From assembly GCA_947168905.1 (NCBI GenBank), contig CAMVNR010000018.1, positions 1-35,139 of the forward strand: 35,139 bases of DNA, written 5' to 3'. Below are positions 16,128 through 25,989 of the stretch, piece by piece. Source of the stretch: an uncultured Lachnospiraceae bacterium. GTDB taxonomy: Bacteria > Bacillota > Clostridia > Lachnospirales > Lachnospiraceae. A program made the translations under genes and the position numbers. Position 1 is the first letter of the stretch; every line of letters starts with the position of its first letter. The notes under the pieces were generated by a model. The model saw nothing but the letters and a program-made list of their open reading frames with translations, did not search any database and was not told where the DNA came from.

Positions 16128-16166
16128 AAGGGAAACACCTTTTCAGTAAGAAAAGACGTTTCCCTT
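16128..16166. other. Strong intercistronic hairpin between the 1924-aa and 352-aa genes
   Basis: Perfect 9-bp outer arms AAGGGAAAC (16128-16136) and GTTTCCCTT (16158-16166) enclose inner arms CTTTTC (16139-16144) and GAAAAG (16150-16155) around a 5-base loop. No T-tract follows on the minus strand, so it is not a standard terminator. In the 91-bp gap after the giant secreted protein gene it may protect the upstream mRNA end, or mark a processing site, so that gene doses in the operon differ. Confidence 0.5.
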
Positions 16167-16192
16167 GGAATTATACTTTCGCCGGCAGCTCG

Positions 16193-19100
16193 TCAGGGAG
16201 TCTCGGCCGTAGTTTCTTCAGACGTACTTTCCAAAGTGTTTTGTTCAGCTTCTTTTGATGCCCTGCTGGCTTCCTCTTCTGCGGCTGTTTCTGCTTCCAG
16301 GAGCTGATTGTACGCCCCGGAAAGCGTATCGGTTTCAGGTTTCACCGTCACCACCAGGCTGAACAGCTCCGTTCCGTTCGTGCCCGAATTAAAGGTGATC
16401 AGATAGCTTAAGTTGGAGCCCGTGTAATTCTTCGGCGCGTTCAGAAGCACATCCGTGGTGCCCGTAGTGAAGGAACCGTTGCCCGCTCTCATGGTACCGA
16501 TAATGTTCAGTACATTCTGGGCGGCCGCGCGCTCTTCATCTGTGGAATCCTGAGCGCTGTAGAGCGTATTCGCCTTCGTCTCGTACGCAAGAATCGTATC
16601 CTCCGAATAGCTGTGCCGTACGCCTGTCTCCGCACGTCCTTTCGCCTGTGTGGCAGGATCATAGCTGTTCAGCTGGGCAGTGAAGCCTTCCGAAGCTCCG
16701 ACTCTGGGCGCCACCTTCACACTCTCGCCGGAATCCAGCAGCACGCCGCTGGTATCCGTCTTTAACAGGGTCCTGGTTTCTTCTGTCACGCCGTCGGTAT
16801 TGATAACACTCAGATCCGCAAGGCTGCGCACCTTCTCCCAGTCGCTGATCAGCTGCGGGAGCTTATCGGTTTCGTTTCCGATGAGCGTATCCAGGGTAAA
16901 TCCAACCTCTTCGTTCTCCACGGCTGTCACCACCAGACGGTAGCGCAGCTTGTGATCAGTGAAGTTTCTCGGGGTGACCAGCGTGAACCCGGTCGGCTTT
17001 TCCTCTGTGACTTCCACAGTAAAGCTTCCCTTCGAAGCCCGGATCGCGTTAATTTCCGCGATGACGGCCTTTCCTGCGTCAATTTCCGCCTGGTTCGTCA
17101 CATCCGGACCGACGGACTTGAGCGCCAGAGCATAGTACTCATCAAGCTCCTGCTCCGTATAGCTGTACGTACCCTTCGTAAAGTCCGCAGGACTCTCCAC
17201 CGTACCTGCGGGATCCATCGCCACAAAGCGATAGGTAATGCCCTGCGAAGTACCGGAGATGCGGATGTCGGTTTCAACCGTCGCGCCGGAGTCTACCGAC
17301 AGCGTTCCGATCTCGCCGCTCTTGATGGAGATTCCGTTCGCCTTCCTCTCCGTACCCGTTTCCGAGGTCTTGACCATCAGAACCGGCTCGTTGTCCGTGG
17401 GAACTTCCTTGCTCTTATAGACCAGGTTGTTTCCAACGAGAACGATGTCACCCAGGAATACCGTCTTCGGATCTTCCTCGACGATGGTCTTGTTCACTTC
17501 ACGGCCGATCGTGGAGCCTTCCAGACCGTTTACCGCGGTAATCGAATCCAGCGTCCAGGACGCAATGGAGCCGCTGTCTGCATTGTATGGTTCAAGCGTG
17601 ACATAACGCAGAGACTCAAATGCCGGAATAATGACTTTCAGCGTGTCGGTCTGTCCCGCCTGAAGCGGTTTGTCTTTCTCGTCATTCAGCTGTATGTACG
17701 GCCGGATATCGGGAATCAGCCAGCTCTGCTCCGCTCCATAGAGGTCGTAGTAGCCGATCGTCATGCGCACCGGGTCATCCGTACCGCCGGAGCTGGACGC
17801 CGTGGCCTGCCCGGTTTTGATCTTCAGGGTAAGGACTTCCGACCTGCCCCTCGGATTGAATCTGGCGGGGGTGCCTGTCGGTGTGAATCCGTCGTCGATA
17901 CTAAGTTCCCGGATCACGGTGCCGTCAATCTTCTGCGTCGCAATGTACACATTTTCAAAACCGAGGTCCAGTGTTCCGGTCTTGACAACATTGACTCCGT
18001 TGATGCTTGAAATATCTCCGAGGTCAAAATCAAGCTCCAGGATCTGACCAGGCCTGATCTGCGTGTATCCCGCGTCTGTCAGATAAATATATTTCGACCT
18101 GAGTTCCTGATCCGTCGCACCCGCCGGTGTAAAGTAGACTGCCAGAGCCATATCGCGATCCAGCGCAATCAGGTCCTGGGTCGGATTGTTCGCCTGCACC
18201 TGCATCATGATGCGCTGAACGCCGGCATCCGGCTTCGCGTTCACGGATACACTCATCGTACTCTTCTGGTCCGCATTCAGGACACCGGACAGATAGTAGG
18301 TCTCAATCAGAACGCCCGAACGCACCCTCTGCAGGATACCGTAGCTGATCGGTGCCGAAAGCGTCCCGGTCGATTTCGTCTTGACACTGACACCCATAAT
18401 GTCTTCGAGGTTCTTCGCTCCGATGCCGAGCTTATAGAAGTACGGCTGGCCGGAAAGATCATAAGCAAAGTCCAGCGTACCTGCGCCTGCCTGGCTGGTC
18501 TCAAGCGTCATCGCATCCTTGTACAGGATTCCTGCCGTCAGATAGTAGGTCGAAGGATCGGCTGCCTTTTCTCTGGTTGCAGGATAAATGAAGAGGTTCA
18601 GCGTATCATTCTTGGACTTCGGCTCTCTGGCAACCACCGGAGACCAGGTATTGGTATCCTTATTGGTCTGAATCGGCGCGTCGATAAAGGAAATATTGAT
18701 CGGCTGGACGCCCGAATAATTGTTGTGCGCGTTATCGTCCGATTTCCCGCCGAAGACCTGAAGCAGCGTTTCCATCGTATCGGCGTTCCATTCGGTAATC
18801 ATCGTCAGCTTCTCGCCGTCCCCGTAGCGGTAAGCGTACTCGCCTTCGGCATTCAGGTAGCGGCGTCCCGTTCCGTTGACAAGATGCACACTGACATTCG
18901 TAATGGTCCATGTGGTGGACCGGTCGGATCTGACGTACAGCGTCATATCGACAATCTTGGTAATATCGCTGACGGTGATAAAGAAGCTGTCGGTTCTGCC
19001 CGCGCGGAAATGATACTGCGGGTTGCTGACCGCGTAATTCACTTCGGTTTGTCTTAAGCCGTCGTCATAGGTTCTGTTGTAGGAGCTCGTGCGTCCTGCG

Positions 19101-21967
19101 TACTGGTCCATCAGATAGACGACATCCAGTCCGTCCGCGCGTCCGACGCTGCCCTTGGCGTCAACGTAGGAATAATCCCTTCTCAGGCCGCCGACAAACT
19201 GCTGGCATTCCTCATATCTCGGATTGCCGTCCGCGTCAAGTCCGACATTGCGCTGGTATGCGCCGGTCGTGATATTGATCTGCAGCTTGGCACTGTAGGT
19301 CGAAGAGGTCACATTGTAGGTTGTCGAAATTTCCGCAGCCGAATGACCCTCCGCGCCCTTGATCGTACCGACTTCCGCAGAATCATGGTATTCAATGCCG
19401 ACCCATCCGAGCCCGTCTTCATTGTCGCTTTCGAACTTCCAGGTCGGAACCAGCGCAGCGTCGGTATTCTGCATGACTTCGATGTAGCTGATCTTCATCT
19501 TGTCATAAATATTGCTGTTGGAATCCTGGTTGTCCGGGATAATCATAATCGACGACAGTTCACCGTAATCGATGACCGTCGGAATATCAAAGTACACATC
19601 GGCGGAGGTCCTGAACGCGTCACCGTCGATCTGCTGGTTGGCCAGCACGATACCCGAATTGCCGTGTTCGAAAATCAGCTGGAAGTAGAAGAGGTTCGCC
19701 GAACCGCAGTCATCGTTGATGGACGTAACCTTGTCGCTTCCGACCTTGACATGTACCGTGTAAATGCGGCGCTGCTTCGTAAATCCGAGATCCCGCTGCG
19801 CATCTTCATAAGTCATGCCGTTGATCAGCTTGGACCAGTCGACATCGTCCTTGGTAATGACCTCCGTTCCGTCCGCATTGGAGCCTTTCCACTCGCCGTC
19901 ATCCTGAATCAGGTCGCCGGGCACCCAGGTATCGCTGTTGGGATTCGCTTCCGGATCCTCAGTGATATCATAATCGGGGTTTTTGTCCAGGTCGCCCGAA
20001 ATAGCGCCGGCAGAGAAACAGATTTTATGCGCCGTCACATTTCGTGTATACAGAAGGTGGGAAAGGAACCGGGCCTGATTGGGGTCATCCAGATCACGGT
20101 CCTTACTCGCCGTTTCAACAAATTTGCCTTCGCGGATATCAAACGATTCCACATACTGGACCTGGCAGCCCTTGACCTGCCATTCATCACCGCCGGTCAG
20201 TTTGTAGGACACTCCCGTAAAGCTTGAGACTTCCGGAAGCGGAATCATGAAACGCACCTTGCCCGCCTGGCTGAAACCGTAATTATATGCGAAGTCCTCT
20301 ACATTTCCGGGCCACTCCCCGTAGAACTGGCGCACATAGTCGCGGACCATAAAGGGCTGGCTCGTTCTGGCTTTGCCGGTCAGGTCAATATAGCTGAACT
20401 CCATCTGAATATCGGATGTCGTACCGGCGTTTTCCACATTGTCGGTATAAAGCGTAATCAGGTAGCGGTCTCCCGTTGTTTTCGGCTTAAGCACCATGGT
20501 ATCGGAATACTGCTGCAGATAAAAATACGTTTCTGTCCCCGCACTGACCCTGAGTCCGTCTGCGGAGGTAGCTACAGACGCCGAAACAGGCGTTTCATTA
20601 TACCGGTAACGCACCGTCGCGCCGTCGAGCGCAATTTCAGCCTCGGAGGCATGCTCGTAGATCGAGAAATTCAGGTAGCGGATTTCTTCGGCATTGCTCC
20701 GGTCGAGTCTTTTTGCAAACACGGGATCCGTCGCCGTCCCCGTCATCTGAAGTCCCGTTTTCTGCTCCACACTCTCTTTTCCGATCGTCACCGATACATT
20801 GACGATCTGCTTAAATGCAGGAAGCATCAGCGGTACGGCGGTGGAGTCTCCCTGCTGCGCATAGCCCGCAATATGCGGACTGTTCAGTATTTCGTTCAGC
20901 TGCCCGACCGCATTGATTACAAAGGGCAGGGTGATTTCACGAACGTCGCCCCACAGATCGATATACCGGACAGTAAAGGCAGCGGTCTCAGAAAGCTTCA
21001 GCATGGCAATCGAAGGATTGCTTCCGCACTCATAGTAAGGCGCAAGGTTCTCAAATCCGGCGCCTGCCTGGTCCGCAAGGTCCATCGCCAGCACAATCCG
21101 GTTCGCGACCTGGGACGAATAGGCTTCCCCGGCCCTTGAATTTCCCTTATAGGAACCTTTCTGCGACTTATTGACAAGGACACAGTCCGAAAGTCCGCCC
21201 GTGTCTCCGTATTTTACGATGTTGAAGGATCCGCCGGAAGTCCGCCATTTGAAATTGCCGCCGGTCGTTCCCATATCCATATCACAGATGATTTCACCGT
21301 CAAAGTCGATATATCCGGTATCGGAATACCAGCCGTACATTTCCAGTCCGTACAGGCGGTCTACCCGGAAAACCCTCAGGCTCTGGCAGGACCAGGTCAC
21401 TTCGCTTAAGGTATGCTGTCCGAAAATCTGGATCTTATCGATCGAACTGATTTCATGCGGCGCTTCAAACAGGAACTGGTCCGTACTGACGGAGCGAAGC
21501 GTCTGCTTCGCATAAAGGGGTGCCGTCGAGTACGAAAAAAGTTCATTCACGGAATTTCTTCTCGCCTCGCGGTTTCCTGCTGACGCGGCGATTTCATAGC
21601 CGTTCGACAGGGCGTCCAGCTTCGGCATCAGAACTGTCGAATGTTTTTTCCGGTCCGTTGTCGTGTAATGCAGATTGAAATACACGACATTGTCGGCCGC
21701 GCCGCCGTTACGGATCGTACCGGTACTGACCTCAAGAATATAGTAGTTTTTCCCGGTTACGCCGGTCCCGGCTTTCTGTTCTGAGCCGCCGAGTTTTTTC
21801 CATGCAAGAGCCGTTTCCCCGGAGCCGTCATCCGCCGCAAAAGCTTCCGCCGGCAATGCGCTTAAAAGCATTACTGCTAAAAGCAGCATTGAGACCATGC
21901 GAAGAAGCCTCCTCCTGCTCTTGAAGGAAGCACTCTTATGCGGTTTTCCTGCTTCTGTCCTGATCAT
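16193..21967 (-). CDS. Giant secreted multidomain surface protein, 1924 aa
   Basis: A long basic N-region with a twice-arginine-rich start (SRRRLLRMVSMLLLAVMLLS) leads to a signal cleavage site around AEAFA/ADDG. The mature part looks like repeated beta-sandwich domains. Recurrent boundary motifs are YIDLWGDVREITLPF, YIDLTGKARTSQPFMV and YYDLYGAEQSWLIPDIRPYI. Two segments resemble PLAT-type sandwiches: near residue 75 (YYILEVSTGTI, then VVYFNLHYTT) and near 730 (RIYTVHVKVGSD, then LFYFQLIFEHG). The acidic tail (EAETAAEEEASRASKEAEQN) has no LPXTG motif or membrane anchor. It lies between the VirB4 and coupling-ATPase genes, so it is probably an exported, cell-surface part of the machine. Start ATG with GAGGAG nine bases upstream. 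Confidence 0.88.
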   Translation of the reverse strand: MIRTEAGKPHKSASFKSRRRLLRMVSMLLLAVMLLSALPAEAFAADDGSGETALAWKKLGGSEQKAGTGVTGKNYYILEVSTGTIRNGGAADNVVYFNLHYTTTDRKKHSTVLMPKLDALSNGYEIAASAGNREARRNSVNELFSYSTAPLYAKQTLRSVSTDQFLFEAPHEISSIDKIQIFGQHTLSEVTWSCQSLRVFRVDRLYGLEMYGWYSDTGYIDFDGEIICDMDMGTTGGNFKWRTSGGSFNIVKYGDTGGLSDCVLVNKSQKGSYKGNSRAGEAYSSQVANRIVLAMDLADQAGAGFENLAPYYECGSNPSIAMLKLSETAAFTVRYIDLWGDVREITLPFVINAVGQLNEILNSPHIAGYAQQGDSTAVPLMLPAFKQIVNVSVTIGKESVEQKTGLQMTGTATDPVFAKRLDRSNAEEIRYLNFSIYEHASEAEIALDGATVRYRYNETPVSASVATSADGLRVSAGTETYFYLQQYSDTMVLKPKTTGDRYLITLYTDNVENAGTTSDIQMEFSYIDLTGKARTSQPFMVRDYVRQFYGEWPGNVEDFAYNYGFSQAGKVRFMIPLPEVSSFTGVSYKLTGGDEWQVKGCQVQYVESFDIREGKFVETASKDRDLDDPNQARFLSHLLYTRNVTAHKICFSAGAISGDLDKNPDYDITEDPEANPNSDTWVPGDLIQDDGEWKGSNADGTEVITKDDVDWSKLINGMTYEDAQRDLGFTKQRRIYTVHVKVGSDKVTSINDDCGSANLFYFQLIFEHGNSGIVLANQQIDGDAFRTSADVYFDIPTVIDYGELSSIMIIPDNQDSNSNIYDKMKISYIEVMQNTDAALVPTWKFESDNEDGLGWVGIEYHDSAEVGTIKGAEGHSAAEISTTYNVTSSTYSAKLQINITTGAYQRNVGLDADGNPRYEECQQFVGGLRRDYSYVDAKGSVGRADGLDVVYLMDQYAGRTSSYNRTYDDGLRQTEVNYAVSNPQYHFRAGRTDSFFITVSDITKIVDMTLYVRSDRSTTWTITNVSVHLVNGTGRRYLNAEGEYAYRYGDGEKLTMITEWNADTMETLLQVFGGKSDDNAHNNYSGVQPINISFIDAPIQTNKDTNTWSPVVAREPKSKNDTLNLFIYPATREKAADPSTYYLTAGILYKDAMTLETSQAGAGTLDFAYDLSGQPYFYKLGIGAKNLEDIMGVSVKTKSTGTLSAPISYGILQRVRSGVLIETYYLSGVLNADQKSTMSVSVNAKPDAGVQRIMMQVQANNPTQDLIALDRDMALAVYFTPAGATDQELRSKYIYLTDAGYTQIRPGQILELDFDLGDISSINGVNVVKTGTLDLGFENVYIATQKIDGTVIRELSIDDGFTPTGTPARFNPRGRSEVLTLKIKTGQATASSSGGTDDPVRMTIGYYDLYGAEQSWLIPDIRPYIQLNDEKDKPLQAGQTDTLKVIIPAFESLRYVTLEPYNADSGSIASWTLDSITAVNGLEGSTIGREVNKTIVEEDPKTVFLGDIVLVGNNLVYKSKEVPTDNEPVLMVKTSETGTERKANGISIKSGEIGTLSVDSGATVETDIRISGTSQGITYRFVAMDPAGTVESPADFTKGTYSYTEQELDEYYALALKSVGPDVTNQAEIDAGKAVIAEINAIRASKGSFTVEVTEEKPTGFTLVTPRNFTDHKLRYRLVVTAVENEEVGFTLDTLIGNETDKLPQLISDWEKVRSLADLSVINTDGVTEETRTLLKTDTSGVLLDSGESVKVAPRVGASEGFTAQLNSYDPATQAKGRAETGVRHSYSEDTILAYETKANTLYSAQDSTDEERAAAQNVLNIIGTMRAGNGSFTTGTTDVLLNAPKNYTGSNLSYLITFNSGTNGTELFSLVVTVKPETDTLSGAYNQLLEAETAAEEEASRASKEAEQNTLESTSEETTAETP

Positions 21968-22003
21968 TTATGTCTGCTCCTCTATACTTTCGGACCCCCG
22001 GGT

Positions 22004-25000
22004 TCAGCCTGCCCTCTCCCGCCGGCGCCGCTCCTGCTGAGCCGCCGCTTCGGCAATCAGGTCGTCCAGTGTCATTTCTTCGATTTCTCTTCCGTTCGCC
22101 CTCATCTTCTCGAAAGGCGACATATTCATAAGGGTTGCGGCGAAGCTGCAGAAGGAAGACATGAAGTCATCGTCCTCGTCCGTGTCATCCTCATCTTCCT
22201 CGTCCTCGTCGTCGTAATCCTCATCATCATCAAACTCGTCTTCATCCTCGTCGAAGTCTTCGTCCTCGTCCTCGTCGTAATCCTCATCGTCCGCGAAGTC
22301 GTCGTCTTCGTCCGAGCTGTAGTCGTCTTCGGAAAGCCCGAAGAGTGCCGCAATCTCGCCGTCTTCTTCTTCCGGATAGTCGTCATCGTCAAGACCATCG
22401 AAGGGACTTGCAAGCTCTTCGTCCTCTTCATCCATAGAAAGCTCTGTAAGCTCTTCGTCTTCCTCGTCGTATTCGCTTTCCCCGGTTTCTCTGACAGGCT
22501 CCTCCTGCTTTTTCCTGAGACGTTCGTTTTCCTCCTGGAGAGAACGGATTCTTTCATCCATCTCCCGGCGCATGCGCTCCATCTCTTCGTCTTTTTCCCT
22601 AAGGGCCGCATCTTCTGCTTTCTGCGGCGCGGCATAGACAATATTCGCCGCCTTCTCCGGCGCAGCGTTCCCGGTATTTTTCACCGGACTGAGCGGATTC
22701 TCGCCGCTCTTTTCCGCAGCCGTGGCCATCCGGTCAAGCGCATTCGCGATCATGCTGAAAACGGTCATCGAAGCCGGATCAACCGAAGGCATGGCAGGCT
22801 CCGGCGTACTGGTTTCGATGGTCTGAAGCTGCACGGGTTCGGGTTTTCGTTCTTCCTTCTGAGGCTCGTCGTCTGCAATAGAAAAGGTCACAATGGAATC
22901 GACCGCAGGATCTTCTTCCGTAAGTGATGCCGCATTCACGCCTTCTCTTGCGAGAAGCTCTTCATATTCGTCCTGTTCAAAAATGTTCAGGGTTACCTGC
23001 CCGGACCTTGCGGAATCCGTACGCTTACCGGTAATGTTATTCCGGCGTTTCTCAGCCATCGCCTCTTCATGGGCCTCACGGCTCGGTCCGACAAAGTCCT
23101 CCCAGTTGTCCGCGCCTTCGTCTCCCGAGAAGTAATGGCTCCGGTAATCCTGAGCTTCAAACATTTCAATGATGCCCGGAGCGGTATTGATCTGGAAGCT
23201 GGAACGGCTGGTCGGACTCAGAATCGTAAAGGCCTGGCCTCTGGGCGCCTGGACGATTTCCTCCTGCTCCGACTCGTTGATTCCGCCGGCGTTGGCATAC
23301 AGATTCACCAAATCCTGCATGTCGTTCGGCGCAAGCGAGAAAATAAAGCTGTACTGGCAGGCATTGATGATCGCGGCGGATTTTCGCATCAGGTCATCGG
23401 TGCCGACAAAGTCCTTGATATTCTGCGTGATGACAATCTGCATACCGTTATACTTACGGATTCTTTTTGCCAGCTGGAACATGAAGTCCAGCGCGATCGG
23501 GAACTTTGCGTCGATGAAGACATGCGCCTCATCGATTACGACCACGATCTTGCGGTTGGCGCGGTATCTCAGATTGTAATCACGGTTCTTAATGATTTCG
23601 TTGTCAATGTATTTCAGCACCAGCAGCATCTGCGCGTTCGCAATGGTCTGGTTGCGGTTCGCAAGCATGGACTGGAAGTTGAAGACCGTAAAATTCTCGT
23701 CGGTGGTGATGGTCGAAGGACCGTTCCAGATGTTGGCATTTCTTCCGCCCGTAGAGAATTTTGCAATATAATTCATCAGTGTTCCGAGCATGTCCCGCGT
23801 AAAGGGGTTGTCGCTCTGCTGGAACTCTTCGAGCACCTCATCGTACAGGTCGTCGAAAATCGGATAATCCTCGGGCGAAAGCCGCGACAGATCCGTTTCT
23901 GGCGTAATATTGTGCGTCAGGTACATGTGGTCGACGAGCGTGTTCAGATACTCCATGGCATCCTTTTCGCAGTCGGGTATGATCTGACGGAAAAACTCCT
24001 CCAAAAACTGCAGATGGGTCGCATAGCTTCCGGATGTCGTTCCGCTCTCCCCTGCCTCATCGTCATCCAGCGAAGTGATGATATGGAAGGGATTCAGGCG
24101 GCCGTACTGGGCATTTCCGACGTTGATGACCTGGCCGTGCAGATTCCTGGCAAGCTCCGTGTACTCGTTCTCCGGGTCGAGGATGAAAATCTTCGCATCC
24201 TCCGACGAGAGATTTGCAAGAAGCGATTTGGTCGCATAGGATTTACCGGAACCGGATTTTCCGACAATGACCATATTGCTGTTGACGCGCTCCGAGTCCC
24301 TGCGGAAAAAGTCCACAAACACCGGAACCCCTTCGGATTCTCCGAGCTTGACGCCGCCCTCATCGGACACATGGGCAAAAACCCAGGGATAGCAGGCAGC
24401 GACCGTATTCGAAGGAATGCCGCGGCCTTCCTTTGAAACCGGATCAAGCGCGCTGACCTGAGAGCCGATAAATGCCTGCACCTGGTCAAATTCCATATTG
24501 TTCAGCCGGAATCCGCCCTCTGCCCAGGTCCGGCGGATGCTCTTCTTCATATCCGTCATGACCGGGATATCGGAGGGGCGGTCCCGCCAGGCTTCATGAA
24601 TTGTCCGGGTCGCAGCGATATCGTAGGCCGTCACGAAGATATTGGTTTCCAGAAGCGTCTCGTTATCTGCCTGCAGCGTCATGAGAAGCTCCTGAAGGGT
24701 ATCAATATGCGCTTCGATTTCCATCCGTTTGGAGTCCACGCCCGTCGCGGACCACTGCCCGCGCAGTTCCTGAAGGGAACGGTCGATGTTCCGGATGGCC
24801 TTCGTGCGGTCCATCGGCCTGAACTTGACGACGACCTTGGTCGCCGGGATGCTCATGACGCTTGCAAGCCACGAATCATCCACCATCGTCGGATAGGTCA
24901 CGACCCGGAAATTATGTGTGACAATCTGGTTGACCTCAACCTTCCGCACACGGATGTCCACAGAATCGGGCTGCGCCCAGCGGACCAGGTCTTCGTCGCG

Positions 25001-25924
25001 GACCTTCTCGACATCATGTTCATCGAAATCGATCTGGTTCGTATATTTCAGGAAGACCGCAAGTGCACGGTTGTCCAGTCTTCTTACGCTTAATTCTCCC
25101 GTGGAAAGCATCTGCATCGCTTCGCGAAGCTCGATTTCCAGCCTTCTTCTGTCGCTTTCGAAAAGCACCAGATAGTAGAAAGGCGTTACGATATGGTTGT
25201 CGTTCGCATAACTCAGAAGCTCGTTGATCCGGTCATATTTGATCTCGACACGCGCCTTCAGTTCTTCTTCGCTGTATACGCCGTTCTCATACGCCGCCGA
25301 AAGCTGGTCCAGCGTATCATATTCTTTTGAAATATAGCTGTCGTACATGATCGGACGTTCCAGCTTGACGATATTGGCGCAGTAATCCGCGGGAATATTC
25401 CTCAGAATCCTTCCGAAGCAGTTCTCGATCGAATTGCGTCTGCGGTGCTCGCTGAAGAAGCGGAATTCGACCGGATCGATCTCTATGACCGCCCCGTAAT
25501 ACGCCCCGTTCAGGTAGACAATCTGGTCGTCCTCGATTCCGGTGAAGGGAATGATTTTATCCATGCTTTCCCCGGAAAGACCGGCGGATGAAGCTTTTTT
25601 CCCGGTCTCTGCCGGTTCGTCCTGATTCCCGGAAAGCCTGTACAGATCCTGATCGGTGCAGGCCCGGACAAACCGGTGCTTATATCCCATATAGCTTAGG
25701 ATATGTCCGATATATACATAGTTCGGCTGCTCATCCATCCTGACGATCAGGAATACGAACACGGCGGCAAGCGCGATACAAATTGCCAGTTTATACGGAA
25801 GATTGGAAATCAGTACGAGGATCAGTAGCCCCATTCCGATGCCGCCCACGATAATGTCCCCGACAGTTACGCCGCGGAACAGCTCCACATGGACTTTCGT
25901 TTTTTCCGGAATCATTCTCTGCAT
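22004..25924 (-). CDS. PrgI-VirB4 fusion ATPase of a type IV secretion-like system, with long acidic tail
   Basis: Residues 1-93 are a PrgI-like membrane domain (IPEKTKVHVELFRGVTVGDI, two hydrophobic segments about 20-62, then MDEQPNYVYIGHILSY). The VirB4 ATPase follows: an N-domain, then Walker A GKSGSGKSYATKS near 555, Walker B VVVIDEAHVFID near 795 and RKYNGMQIVITQNIKDF. After residue ~960 a further ~350 residues hold a glutamate-rich coiled coil (MERMRREMDERIRSLQEENE) and a run of Asp/Glu blocks (about 1155-1258), ending in a short basic part. In Gram-positive conjugative elements PrgI is usually a separate small gene before VirB4, so the fusion and the tail are unusual. It should energise assembly and transport at the membrane. 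The ribosome site before the ATG is weak. Confidence 0.93.
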   Translation of the reverse strand: MQRMIPEKTKVHVELFRGVTVGDIIVGGIGMGLLILVLISNLPYKLAICIALAAVFVFLIVRMDEQPNYVYIGHILSYMGYKHRFVRACTDQDLYRLSGNQDEPAETGKKASSAGLSGESMDKIIPFTGIEDDQIVYLNGAYYGAVIEIDPVEFRFFSEHRRRNSIENCFGRILRNIPADYCANIVKLERPIMYDSYISKEYDTLDQLSAAYENGVYSEEELKARVEIKYDRINELLSYANDNHIVTPFYYLVLFESDRRRLEIELREAMQMLSTGELSVRRLDNRALAVFLKYTNQIDFDEHDVEKVRDEDLVRWAQPDSVDIRVRKVEVNQIVTHNFRVVTYPTMVDDSWLASVMSIPATKVVVKFRPMDRTKAIRNIDRSLQELRGQWSATGVDSKRMEIEAHIDTLQELLMTLQADNETLLETNIFVTAYDIAATRTIHEAWRDRPSDIPVMTDMKKSIRRTWAEGGFRLNNMEFDQVQAFIGSQVSALDPVSKEGRGIPSNTVAACYPWVFAHVSDEGGVKLGESEGVPVFVDFFRRDSERVNSNMVIVGKSGSGKSYATKSLLANLSSEDAKIFILDPENEYTELARNLHGQVINVGNAQYGRLNPFHIITSLDDDEAGESGTTSGSYATHLQFLEEFFRQIIPDCEKDAMEYLNTLVDHMYLTHNITPETDLSRLSPEDYPIFDDLYDEVLEEFQQSDNPFTRDMLGTLMNYIAKFSTGGRNANIWNGPSTITTDENFTVFNFQSMLANRNQTIANAQMLLVLKYIDNEIIKNRDYNLRYRANRKIVVVIDEAHVFIDAKFPIALDFMFQLAKRIRKYNGMQIVITQNIKDFVGTDDLMRKSAAIINACQYSFIFSLAPNDMQDLVNLYANAGGINESEQEEIVQAPRGQAFTILSPTSRSSFQINTAPGIIEMFEAQDYRSHYFSGDEGADNWEDFVGPSREAHEEAMAEKRRNNITGKRTDSARSGQVTLNIFEQDEYEELLAREGVNAASLTEEDPAVDSIVTFSIADDEPQKEERKPEPVQLQTIETSTPEPAMPSVDPASMTVFSMIANALDRMATAAEKSGENPLSPVKNTGNAAPEKAANIVYAAPQKAEDAALREKDEEMERMRREMDERIRSLQEENERLRKKQEEPVRETGESEYDEEDEELTELSMDEEDEELASPFDGLDDDDYPEEEDGEIAALFGLSEDDYSSDEDDDFADDEDYDEDEDEDFDEDEDEFDDDEDYDDEDEEDEDDTDEDDDFMSSFCSFAATLMNMSPFEKMRANGREIEEMTLDDLIAEAAAQQERRRRERAG

Positions 25925-25989
25925 GATCTTACCTACCCATTCCTTGGTTCATTCTCATCCGGGGATCCGCTCATGAAAGAGCCAGAGGA

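Noticed and set aside
16170-16175. TATAAT on the minus strand as an internal promoter before the 352-aa gene
   Set aside because: No plausible -35, TGN extension or operator repeat accompanies it; a lone hexamer is expected by chance.
22126-22641. 171-codon minus-strand frame within the VirB4 tail
   Set aside because: It is a shifted reading of the GA-rich acidic-tail codons, giving Arg/Thr/Met-rich low-complexity sequence with no start signal.
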